Source: Roseateles sp. (GTDB lineage: Bacteria > Pseudomonadota > Gammaproteobacteria > Burkholderiales > Burkholderiaceae_C). Taken from it: a stretch of DNA of 47,089 nucleotides. Shown piece after piece: positions 15,178-23,198 of this stretch. How positions within the stretch are numbered: the stretch's first letter is position 1; each line of letters opens with the position of its first letter. The position numbers and the translations under genes are program-made. The notes beneath the pieces are model-generated. The model had not been told where the DNA came from, did not search any database, and saw only the letters and a program-made list of their open reading frames with translations. The DNA lies in assembly GCA_019234295.1 (NCBI GenBank), contig JAFALK010000050.1:1-47089 (forward strand), written 5' to 3'.

Positions 15178-16207
15178 ATTCCGCCAACGACTGCGCGCCC
15201 TGGGCGCCCTGCCCCGCCACGAGGACCGGGTGCTTCGCGACTGGGTCAACGTGCGGCCGCACGACGCCGGTCGGCGCCGCCCCGAGCATTTTCTGCCGCT
15301 CTCCGTCCGCGAGGCCCTGCCCGCCCTCGACGCCGAGCTCGAATCCCTCGCCAACGTGCGTTCGGAGCACCCCGCTCAGGACGGCTCGGTGCGCCTGCTC
15401 GTTGGCCTGGCCGACGGCCAGACGGTGGAGAGCGTGCTGCTGCCCGAGCGCGACAAGACCGGCGGTCTTTGCGTGTCTAGCCAGGTCGGCTGCGCCGTGG
15501 GCTGCCTGTTCTGCATGACGGGCCGCGAGGGCCTGATCCGCCAAGTCAAGAGCGCCGAGATCGTGGCCCAGTTGGTGCTGGCGCGCCGCCGCCGACCCGT
15601 CAACAAAATCGTGTTCATGGGCATGGGCGAGCCCGCTCACAACCTGGACGATGTGCTGGAGGCCATCGAGTTCATGGGCAGCTACGGCAATATCGGCCAC
15701 AAGAACCTGGTGTTCTCGACGGTTGGCGATCCGCGCGTGTTCGAGAGGCTGCCGCTCGGAGCTGTGAAGCCCGCGCTGGCCCTCTCGCTGCACACCAGCA
15801 AGCCGGCCCTGCGTGAGCAGCTGCTGCCGCGCGCACCGCGCCTCACGCCGCGAGAACTCGTGGATGCAGGCGAGGCCTACGCGCGACTCAGCGGCTACCC
15901 GGTCCAGTACCAATGGACGCTGATCGAGGGCGTCAATGACGGCGAGGACGAGATGGAGGGCATCGTCGAGTTGCTCAAGGGCCGCTACGGCGTGCTCAAC
16001 ATGATTCCCTACAACGCCATCCCCGACCTGGACTTCAGGCGCCCCACCTGGGAGCGTGCTCGCGAGATCGCCAGGAAGCTCCACCAGCGAGGCGTACTGA
16101 CCAAGCTGCGAGACTCGGCCGGTCAGGATGTGGACGGCGGCTGCGGCCAGCTGCGCGCGCGCGAGGCCAAGGGACGCCGCACGATCAGGGTGCTGCCGGC
16201 GGCTTGA
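15164..16207 (+). CDS. RlmN-like radical SAM RNA methyltransferase
   Basis: The 347-residue product belongs to the RlmN/Cfr family, which methylates C2 or C8 of adenosines in RNA through a radical SAM reaction. The 4Fe-4S motif is CAVGCLFC, preceded by GGLCVSSQVG. The family motifs MGMGEPAHN, FSTVGDPRVF, ALSLHTSKP and YNAIPDLDF are present. The C-terminal resolving cysteine lies in SAGQDVDGGCGQL. It lacks some features of housekeeping RlmN and may be a paralogue, which I cannot settle from one window. Its ATG lies inside the toxin gene (14-base overlap), so it is probably cotranscribed with the toxin-antitoxin pair. Its 3' end overlaps the convergent serine hydrolase by 23 bases. Confidence 0.85.
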   Translation: MTITEFRQRLRALGALPRHEDRVLRDWVNVRPHDAGRRRPEHFLPLSVREALPALDAELESLANVRSEHPAQDGSVRLLVGLADGQTVESVLLPERDKTGGLCVSSQVGCAVGCLFCMTGREGLIRQVKSAEIVAQLVLARRRRPVNKIVFMGMGEPAHNLDDVLEAIEFMGSYGNIGHKNLVFSTVGDPRVFERLPLGAVKPALALSLHTSKPALREQLLPRAPRLTPRELVDAGEAYARLSGYPVQYQWTLIEGVNDGEDEMEGIVELLKGRYGVLNMIPYNAIPDLDFRRPTWERAREIARKLHQRGVLTKLRDSAGQDVDGGCGQLRAREAKGRRTIRVLPAA

Positions 16208-17399
16208 AGCCCGCGGCTTCGGCGGCCAAGGTGCCCAGCTCCGCATACAGGGGCACCGTGTTCGTGCCCTGCGGCATGTTCACGCGATTGGCCAACAGGA
16301 TGTAGAAGCTATGGCTGCCGGGGTCGAGCCACAAGGAACAGCCCGTGAAGCCGGTATGGCCGAAGCTCTTGCCCGACGGGTAGAGCGAGCCACGCGGACG
16401 CGAGAAGCTCGTGGCCACGTCCCATCCCATGCTGCGCAGCTCGGCCAGATCAGGCGGCGACTGCGGGGTCTCGAGCAACACGATGCTCTCGTGCGAGAGG
16501 AAACGCCGGCCCGAATCTGCAATGCCGTCGTTCACCAGCATGCGCGCGAAGCGCGCGAGATCGTCTGCGGTCGTGAACAGGCCCGCATGGCCCGCCACGC
16601 CGCCCATGCGCCGCGCTGTAGGGTCGTGGACGGCACCGCGTTCCCAGGGCTCGGCCGGCTTGTTTGTCGGGGCAATGGCCTCGGCGGCGATTCCGCGGTT
16701 GCGCGGCAAATAGCCGCTACGCGTCATGCCCAGAGGCTCGAAAAGCTCGCGTCGCGCCAGCTCCTGCAGCGGCATGCCCGCGACACGGGTGAGGATTTCC
16801 CCGAGCAAGATGAAGTTCAGGTCCGAGTAGCGGAACTGCCGGCCCGGTTCGGCCTCGGGCTTTTGTGCGCACGCACGTTGCACGGCCCGACCGATCAGGA
16901 CTTCACGCCCGGCCTGGGGCATTTGCGTGCTCGCCGGCTCCGGGCCCTGCATGAAGGGGTCGCTACTCAGCAGGTCCGGCGGCAGACCCGAGGAATGCGT
17001 GAGCAGGTGGCGCAGCGTCATGCCACCCACATTGCCGCAATCGGGCAGGTAGCGCGAGACCGGTGCGTCCATGTCCAGCAGGCCTCGCTCGCGCATCACC
17101 TGCACCAAGGTCGAGGTGACCACAACCTTGGTGAGCGAGGCGGCGTCGAACACGGTGTCTTCGGTGACGCGGTCCGTGCCGCCAGCCGCCTTGGTACCGA
17201 AAGCCCTGTGGTGGCTGTTGCCACCCCGCTCGATCCACAGCACACCGCCAGGCATCTGGCCGGCGTCGATGAAACGCTGCACGGCCGCGTCGGCGCGCGT
17301 CAAAGGTTCGGGAGGGAGTTGCGGAGCGCTCGCGCAGGCCGCGAGCAGGAGAGCGAGCAGGAGGGCGGTCAGGGGCAAAGCGAGGTGGCGCGAATTCAT
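16185..17399 (-). CDS. Serine hydrolase lipoprotein, beta-lactamase (class C)-related
   Basis: The 404-residue product begins with a signal peptide and lipobox (LALLLAACAS), so it is an anchored lipoprotein. The penicillin-binding/beta-lactamase fold motifs are SLTK (catalytic Ser and Lys in DAASLTKVV), YSDLN as the second motif, and GHTGFTG as the KTG-like third motif. Relatives include esterases, peptidases and cell-wall carboxypeptidases, so resistance is not implied. The ATG at 17399 is chosen because it starts the signal peptide; the longer frame is not. It is the last gene of a leftward trio. Confidence 0.85.
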   Translation of the reverse strand: MNSRHLALPLTALLLALLLAACASAPQLPPEPLTRADAAVQRFIDAGQMPGGVLWIERGGNSHHRAFGTKAAGGTDRVTEDTVFDAASLTKVVVTSTLVQVMRERGLLDMDAPVSRYLPDCGNVGGMTLRHLLTHSSGLPPDLLSSDPFMQGPEPASTQMPQAGREVLIGRAVQRACAQKPEAEPGRQFRYSDLNFILLGEILTRVAGMPLQELARRELFEPLGMTRSGYLPRNRGIAAEAIAPTNKPAEPWERGAVHDPTARRMGGVAGHAGLFTTADDLARFARMLVNDGIADSGRRFLSHESIVLLETPQSPPDLAELRSMGWDVATSFSRPRGSLYPSGKSFGHTGFTGCSLWLDPGSHSFYILLANRVNMPQGTNTVPLYAELGTLAAEAAGFKPPAAP

Positions 17400-17427
17400 C
17401 GCGCCATCATGCCTCAGCCCGCGAGCC

Positions 17428-17946
17428 TCATTCGCTGCTGATGGCCAGGTTGAGAAGTTGGAACTCCACGCCCTTGGCCTGGCGCTCCAGCGCCACCATG
17501 CGGAAGTGTTTGTCGTCCTTGCCAACCTTGATCACGAGCTTGCCTGCCTTGACATCGTCCTTGCTGCAGTGCAGCGCAATGCTCTTCTTCTCGCTCTTGT
17601 CGTCATCGGAAGGGGCCGTCATGCTGCAGTCGAGCACCTTTCCGTAGCGGCCCATGGCCTCCCTATAGAACTGGCCGACCTGCTCGATGCTGTCGGCCGA
17701 ACGGTACTTGAGGATGCTGAGCTTCATGCCGAAGCTGCCGCCCCAGAGATTGAGGCTGAAGGCGCCCTTGTCTTCCTTGCCGTCCTTGCCTTCATGGACC
17801 TGAACCGCGCCCGGATAACCGGGCAGACCGATGTCGGCAAGGCTGACCTTTTCCTGGAGTTCGATGCCGGCATTGATGCCATCGGCCTGCGCGAGGCCGG
17901 CCAGCAGGGACACGCTGAGAATGAGGGGGGCTGCGATCTGCTTCAT
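17428..17946 (-). CDS. Secreted hypothetical protein
   Basis: A good ribosome binding site (AGGAG) precedes the ATG at 17946. The 172-residue product has a signal peptide (MKQIAAPLILSVSLLAGLAQA). The mature part is Lys/Asp-rich (HEGKDGKEDKGAF, SDDDKSEKKSIALHC, KVGKDDKHF) and has two cysteines that may pair. It is predicted to be periplasmic. No family is recognised. It lies 28 bases upstream of the serine hydrolase gene on the same strand. Confidence 0.7.
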   Translation of the reverse strand: MKQIAAPLILSVSLLAGLAQADGINAGIELQEKVSLADIGLPGYPGAVQVHEGKDGKEDKGAFSLNLWGGSFGMKLSILKYRSADSIEQVGQFYREAMGRYGKVLDCSMTAPSDDDKSEKKSIALHCSKDDVKAGKLVIKVGKDDKHFRMVALERQAKGVEFQLLNLAISSE

Positions 17947-18039
17947 CGGGAAACTCCTGTGTCGTCCGCCCAATGTAGGGCCGGGTCCGCGCCCCGTCAG
18001 CGGCGATGCGACGGACTGCATAACGGCCCGACAGACCGT

Positions 18040-18675
18040 TCAACCCATGCGCCAGTCGTAATCCATCTGCCGAGCCGTGCGCAGCGCCAACGCCATGCTC
18101 GTCAACTCGGCGACCAGATGCAGGGACAGATCCATACCCGCCGAAATGCCGGCCGAGCTGAACACCCGGCACATCCCTCCATGGTGGACCCACGGTTTGG
18201 CCTCCACCCAGCGCCGCTCCGGCAACACCCGCAGGAGCGAGCCGCTGGCATGCGAAACCGCTCGCAGCTCCTCCACGTCTTCCCAATGGGTGACGGCCTC
18301 GCGCTCATTCAGCAAACCGGCCCTCTCGAGCAAGAAGGCACCGGTGCAGACCGAAGCGAGGACCTTGAGATTGAGGCTCTGGGCCATGAGCCAGTCCGCC
18401 AGTCCGTGCCGATCCAGTTCGGCCGAAACCACACCCCCAGGAACGATCAGCAGATCCAGCGGTGGATGGTCAGCCAGCGTGCATTCCGGCTTGACCCGAA
18501 GGCCGCCGCGCGCACGCACGGCACCCGTGCCAGGCGCGATCGTGTGAACGGCGAAAGGCGACTCCTGGCCGTCCCTCTGCATCAGGCGGGACGCGGTGGA
18601 GAAAACCTCGAAAGGCCCGGCGAAATCGAGCACCTCGACCTCATCGAACAGATAGATCCCGACTTGCAGCGCCAT
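18040..18675 (-). CDS. DJ-1/PfpI family protein (isonitrile hydratase-like)
   Basis: The 211-residue product has the glutamine-amidotransferase-like DJ-1/PfpI fold: GIYLFDEVEVLDFAGPFEVF at the N-terminus, IVPGG, and the nucleophile elbow SVCTGAFLL with the reactive Cys. THWED and FSSAGISAGMDLSLHLV are typical of the isonitrile hydratase/ThiJ subgroup. No AraC-type domain is fused. Substrate is unknown. It is divergent from mfd across 86 bases. Confidence 0.85.
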   Translation of the reverse strand: MALQVGIYLFDEVEVLDFAGPFEVFSTASRLMQRDGQESPFAVHTIAPGTGAVRARGGLRVKPECTLADHPPLDLLIVPGGVVSAELDRHGLADWLMAQSLNLKVLASVCTGAFLLERAGLLNEREAVTHWEDVEELRAVSHASGSLLRVLPERRWVEAKPWVHHGGMCRVFSSAGISAGMDLSLHLVAELTSMALALRTARQMDYDWRMG

Positions 18676-18761
18676 GCCGCTACTCCTCAGGCTGCGCGGC
18701 GGGCCGCCGCTCCCTACAATCTTCGGCCAGCCCCGTCACGGGGCCATACTCATTTGTATCC

Positions 18762-21700
18762 ATGCAGTTGCCCCTGATCGCTCCCGGCAAAAAGTTCCAC
18801 CAGCCCCGCGCCACCGGCTCGGCAGACGCCCTGCTGCTGGCCCGCTACGCGCAATCGCAGACCCAGGCAGGCCGGCCTGTTGCCATCATGACGGCAGAGC
18901 CCGGGGATACGCAACGGCTTGAAGCCGAACTCAAGGTCTTTGCGCCGGAACTGCGCGTGGCGGTCTTTCCCGACTGGGAGACCCTGCCCTATGACACCTT
19001 CAGCCCGCACCAGGACCTGATCTCCGAACGATTAGCAACACTTTGGATGCTGTTGCAAGGCCAGGGCAAGCCCTCCGCCGACCGCGAGGTGGACGTGGTC
19101 CTGCTGCCGGCAGCGACGGCTCTGACGCGCCTGGCCCCGCCCTCCTTCCTCGCCGCCACGACCTTCAACTTCCGGCAGAAACAAAAGCTCGACGAAGCCG
19201 GCCTCAAGCGTCAGCTGACGCTCGGCGGCTATGCGCACGTGAGCCAAGTCGTCTCACCCGGTGAATACGCGGTTCGCGGCGGTCTGATCGACCTGTTCCC
19301 CATGGGCTCCAGCGTGCCCTACCGCGTCGACCTTTTCGGTGACGAGGTCGACTCCATCCGCACCTTCGACCCCGACACCCAACGCAGCCTCTACCCCGTG
19401 CCCGCCGTGCGCCTGCTTCCGGGCCGCGAGTTCCCCATGGACGAGGCCTCGCGCAAGGCCTTCCGTTCGCGCTGGCGCGAGAAGATGGACGGCGACCCCA
19501 CCAAATCGCGCATCTACAAGGACATCGACCAGGGCCTGGCGGCGGGCGGCATCGAGTACTACTTGCCAATCTTCTTTGACAAGACCGCGACGATCTTCGA
19601 TTTCCTCGGTGCCGATTGCGCCCTCGCCCTGCACGGCGAGGTGGACGACGCACTGGGTCGCTTCTGGACCGACACGCGCGAACGCCACCGCTTCCTCCAG
19701 CACGATCCCGAGCGGCCGCTTCTGCCGCCCGAGGAGATTTACCTCAAGCCCGAGGACTTCTTCGCGCTGACGCATCCGCATGCCGTGCTGACCGTGCGCG
19801 GAGCCGAGCCCGTGGACTACGCCCGCCCCCTGCCCGACGTGAGCATCGAGCGTGGCGCGCAGGAGCCGCTGGCGCGTCTGGCAGCGCATCTGCAGGCCGG
19901 CAACGAGCGCGTGCTGATCTTGGCCGAAAGCGAAGGCCGCCGTGAGAGCTTGCTGGAGCTGCTGCGTGACAACCGCATTGAGCTGCCCTCCTACGCCAGC
20001 ATCGCAGAGTTCGAGGCCAGCGATGAGCGCGTGGCGATCACGGTCGCGCCGTTGGCCGCCGGCTTTTTCTGGCGCGAGGACACGCACCAGATCCAGCTCT
20101 TCACCGAAACCGAGCTCTTCGCCAGCACACCGACCACGCGCCGGCGCCGCAAGCAAGAGCAGGTCTCCGACGTCAACGCGCTGATCAAGGATCTCAGCGA
20201 GCTCAAGGTCGGCGATCCGGTCGTGCATGTGAACCACGGCATCGGCCGCTATCAGGGCCTGATCCACATCGACCTCGGCGACGGGCCTTCGGAATTCCTG
20301 CATCTCGAATACGCGGACAAGGCCACTCTCTACGTGCCCGTCGCACAGTTGCACCTGATCAGCCGCTACACCGGCGTTTCCGCGGAAGAAGCGCCGCTTC
20401 ACAAGCTCGGCTCCGGCCAGTGGGAAAAGGCCAAGCGCAAGGCCGCCGAACAGGTGCGCGACACGGCCGCCGAGTTGCTCAATCTCTACGCCCGCCGAGC
20501 CGCTCGCGAGGGCCATGCCTTCCGCTATTCACCGCACGACTACGAGGCCTTCGCCCAGAGTTTCGGCTTCGAGGAGACGCCGGACCAGCGCGCCGCTATC
20601 CACGCGGTGATCCAGGACATGATCTCGCCCAAGCCCATGGACCGACTGGTCTGCGGCGACGTCGGTTTCGGCAAGACCGAGGTGGCCCTGCGCGCCGCCT
20701 TCGTGGCGGTGATGGGCGGCAAGCAAGTCGCCCTGCTCGCGCCGACCACGCTGCTGGCCGAACAGCACTATCAAAACATCGCAGACCGTTTCGGCAAGTG
20801 GCCGGTGAAAGTGGCCGAGATGAGCCGCTTCCGCTCGGCCAAGGAGATCAAGGCCGCCATGCAGGGGCTGGAGGACGGCACGATCGACATCGTGATCGGC
20901 ACCCACAAGCTGCTGTCTTCAGACGTGAAGTTCGCGCGGCTCGGGCTGCTCGTCATCGACGAGGAGCACCGCTTTGGCGTGCGCCACAAGGAAGCCATGA
21001 AGGCCATGCGCGCCGAGGTGGACGTGCTGACGTTGACGGCCACGCCCATCCCGCGCACCCTGGGCATGGCGCTGGAGGGCCTGCGCGACCTCTCCGTCAT
21101 TGCCACCGCCCCGCAACGCCGTCTCGCGATCAAGACCTTCGTGCGAGCCGAGAACAACGGCACCATCCGCGAGGCGGTGATGCGCGAGCTCAAGCGCGGC
21201 GGCCAGGTGTACTTCCTGCACAATGAGGTGGAGACAATCGAGAACCGGCGCCAGAAGCTCGAGGAGTTGCTGCCCGAGGCACGTATCGTCGTCGCCCACG
21301 GGCAGATGCCCGAGCGAGAGCTGGAGCGGGTGATGCGCGAATTCGTCGGCGGACGCCACAACGTGCTGCTGTGCTCGACCATCATCGAGACCGGCATCGA
21401 TGTGCCGCAGGCCAACACCATCGTCATCTCTCGCGCCGACAAGTTCGGCCTGGCCCAGCTGCACCAGCTGCGAGGCCGCGTCGGCCGCTCTCACCACCAG
21501 GCCTATGCCTACCTTTGCGTGCCCGACGTGCAGGGCCTGACCAAGCAGGCGGCGCAGCGACTGGAAGCGATCCAGGCCATGGAGGAGCTCGGCAGCGGCT
21601 TCTACCTCGCCATGCACGACCTGGAGATCCGCGGCGCGGGCGAGGTGCTCGGCGAGAACCAGAGCGGCAACATGATGGAGGTCGGCTTCCAGCTCTACAA

Positions 21701-22232
21701 CGAGATGCTCTCGGAAGCCGTGCGCTCGCTGAAGGCGGGCCGCGAGCCCGACCTGCTCTCGCCCAGCGGCGGTGTGTTCGGCGCCGGCACCGACATCAAT
21801 CTCCACGCGCCAGCCCTGTTGCCCGACGCCTACTGCGGCGACGTCCATGTGCGGCTCTCTCTGTACAAGCGCCTGGCCTCGGCCGAGAAGAGCGAGCACA
21901 TCGACGCCATGCTCGAAGAGATCACCGACCGCTTCGGCAAGCTGCCGCACCAAGGCCAGACCCTCTTCGACACGCACCGCCTGCGCGTGCTGGCCAAGCC
22001 CTATGGCGTGGCCAAGATCGACGCGGCCAGCACCGTCATCAACATCAACTTCCGCCCCAACCCGCCGATCGACGCCATGCGCGTGATCGAGCTCGTTCAG
22101 AAGAACCGCAACATCAAGCTCGTCGGCAACGACAAGCTGCGCATCGACAAAGCCCTGTCCGATCCCAAGGACCGGGCTCATGCCGTGCGCGAGGTGCTGC
22201 GCCTGCTGGGCTCGCCCGTGAAGCAGGCTTAG
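18762..22232 (+). CDS. mfd: Transcription-repair coupling factor Mfd
   Basis: Mfd removes RNA polymerase stalled at DNA lesions and recruits UvrA. The 1156-residue length is normal. In order: a UvrB-like N-terminal part (about 1-350), an RNA-polymerase-interacting region (LKVGDPVVHVNHGIGRYQGL near 480), the translocase core with Walker A CGDVGFGKTEVALRA and Walker B IDEEHRFG, motifs III and VI (LTATPIPRT; QLRGRVGRS), and the C-terminal TRCF domain (AMEELGSGFYLAMHDLEIRG, then the D7 region). All motor motifs are intact. It is transcribed rightward and is followed by the vapC scar and serB. Confidence 0.97.
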   Translation: MQLPLIAPGKKFHQPRATGSADALLLARYAQSQTQAGRPVAIMTAEPGDTQRLEAELKVFAPELRVAVFPDWETLPYDTFSPHQDLISERLATLWMLLQGQGKPSADREVDVVLLPAATALTRLAPPSFLAATTFNFRQKQKLDEAGLKRQLTLGGYAHVSQVVSPGEYAVRGGLIDLFPMGSSVPYRVDLFGDEVDSIRTFDPDTQRSLYPVPAVRLLPGREFPMDEASRKAFRSRWREKMDGDPTKSRIYKDIDQGLAAGGIEYYLPIFFDKTATIFDFLGADCALALHGEVDDALGRFWTDTRERHRFLQHDPERPLLPPEEIYLKPEDFFALTHPHAVLTVRGAEPVDYARPLPDVSIERGAQEPLARLAAHLQAGNERVLILAESEGRRESLLELLRDNRIELPSYASIAEFEASDERVAITVAPLAAGFFWREDTHQIQLFTETELFASTPTTRRRRKQEQVSDVNALIKDLSELKVGDPVVHVNHGIGRYQGLIHIDLGDGPSEFLHLEYADKATLYVPVAQLHLISRYTGVSAEEAPLHKLGSGQWEKAKRKAAEQVRDTAAELLNLYARRAAREGHAFRYSPHDYEAFAQSFGFEETPDQRAAIHAVIQDMISPKPMDRLVCGDVGFGKTEVALRAAFVAVMGGKQVALLAPTTLLAEQHYQNIADRFGKWPVKVAEMSRFRSAKEIKAAMQGLEDGTIDIVIGTHKLLSSDVKFARLGLLVIDEEHRFGVRHKEAMKAMRAEVDVLTLTATPIPRTLGMALEGLRDLSVIATAPQRRLAIKTFVRAENNGTIREAVMRELKRGGQVYFLHNEVETIENRRQKLEELLPEARIVVAHGQMPERELERVMREFVGGRHNVLLCSTIIETGIDVPQANTIVISRADKFGLAQLHQLRGRVGRSHHQAYAYLCVPDVQGLTKQAAQRLEAIQAMEELGSGFYLAMHDLEIRGAGEVLGENQSGNMMEVGFQLYNEMLSEAVRSLKAGREPDLLSPSGGVFGAGTDINLHAPALLPDAYCGDVHVRLSLYKRLASAEKSEHIDAMLEEITDRFGKLPHQGQTLFDTHRLRVLAKPYGVAKIDAASTVININFRPNPPIDAMRVIELVQKNRNIKLVGNDKLRIDKALSDPKDRAHAVREVLRLLGSPVKQA

Positions 22233-22251
22233 CATATGTCACGGCATATGC
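22232..22251. repeat. Inverted repeat GCATATG/CATATGC
   Basis: Arms of 7 bases flank a 6-base spacer directly after the mfd stop. The right arm runs into ATGCAAC. The repeat resembles a vapBC-type operator and lies just before a vapC remnant, so it may be what is left of that promoter. Confidence 0.45.
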
Positions 22252-22259
22252 AACATTGA

Positions 22260-22409
22260 AGCCGCCCGCAGTGTCAGGGAACGCCGATCGGCTACAACGA
22301 CGCCTTGATCGCTGCGCACGCCCTCTCCGTCAATGCCGCCCTGGTCAGCGCCGATGCGGAATTCGCGCGCGTACCGGGCCTGAACCTCGAAAACTGGTTG
22401 GAACCATGA
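22260..22409 (+). pseudogene. Remnant of a VapC toxin C-terminus
   Basis: The frame from 22260 reads GTPIGYNDALIAAHAL, then ALVSADAEFARVPGLNLENW, then a stop. This is the C-terminal third of PIN-domain VapC ribonucleases, including the acidic residues of the active site (ND and SADAEF). The N-terminal two thirds and the vapB antitoxin are missing; an in-frame stop precedes it at 22257. Just before lies an inverted repeat followed by ATG CAA, which could be the original vapB start. It appears to be a deletion scar. The stop overlaps the serB ATG (ATGA). Confidence 0.65.
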
Positions 22410-23101
22410 CCCCGCTTTCCCTCCGTGGCATCACGCCACCCATGAAACTGGCCAATTTCAAGCTCGCCGCCTTCGACATGGACTCCACGCTGATCAGTAT
22501 CGAGTGCATCGATGAGATCGCCGCCATGGCAGGCAAGAAGGCGGAAGTCGCGGCCATCACCGAAGCCGCCATGCGCGGCGAGATCACGGACTTCAAGAGC
22601 AGCCTGCGACGCCGCCTCGCCCTGCTCAAGGGCGTGCCCGAATCGGCGCTGGAGCGCGTGCTGGTCGAACGTCTGCAGTTCAACCCCGGCGCGCACGCGC
22701 TCTGCGCGGCGCTCAAGGCTGCCGGCCTCAAGCTCGTGCTCGTCTCGGGCGGATTCACGTGGTTCACCCGCCACATCGCCGCCGAGCTGGGCATGGACTT
22801 CGTCCGCTCCAACGAGCTGGAAATCAAGGACGGCGCGCTCACTGGCGGCTTGGTCATGCAGACCTGGGGCGAGATCTGCGACGGCGAGGAGAAGCGCCGC
22901 ATGCTGCTCGAGTGCTGCGCCGAAATCGGCTGCGATCCGAAGCAAGCCATCGCCGTGGGCGACGGCGCCAACGACCTTCCCATGATGGGCGCGGCCGGCC
23001 TCTCGGTGGCCTATCACGCCAAGCCCAAGGTGCGCGAGCAGGCGATGGTGGCGATCAACGAGGGCGGGCTGGATCGCCTGCTGGAGCTGCTGGACCACTA
23101 G
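22406..23101 (+). CDS. serB: Phosphoserine phosphatase SerB
   Basis: SerB makes L-serine from phosphoserine. The 231-residue HAD-family product has motif I AAFDMDSTL (catalytic Asp24 and Asp26), motif II LVSGGFTWF, the conserved Lys region, and motif IV AVGDGANDLPMM. The ATG at 22406 is used; an alternative at 22442 (MKLANF) starts closer to motif I. A much longer open frame upstream is only the shadow of mfd. serB lies apart from the other serine gene (serC) in this window. Confidence 0.93.
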   Translation: MTPLSLRGITPPMKLANFKLAAFDMDSTLISIECIDEIAAMAGKKAEVAAITEAAMRGEITDFKSSLRRRLALLKGVPESALERVLVERLQFNPGAHALCAALKAAGLKLVLVSGGFTWFTRHIAAELGMDFVRSNELEIKDGALTGGLVMQTWGEICDGEEKRRMLLECCAEIGCDPKQAIAVGDGANDLPMMGAAGLSVAYHAKPKVREQAMVAINEGGLDRLLELLDH

Positions 23102-23198
23102 GGACTTCCCGCAATTCCCGCATATCGCCCATCCCGCCCCTGCGCGCGGAGCCAATTCGCGCACAATTAGTTTTCCAGCCACTGCAAGCAGGGACACG

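Noticed and set aside
21371..22405. Long N-terminal extension of SerB
   Set aside because: It overlaps the end of mfd out of frame and is Arg-rich shadow sequence; the HAD motif starts only after 22406.
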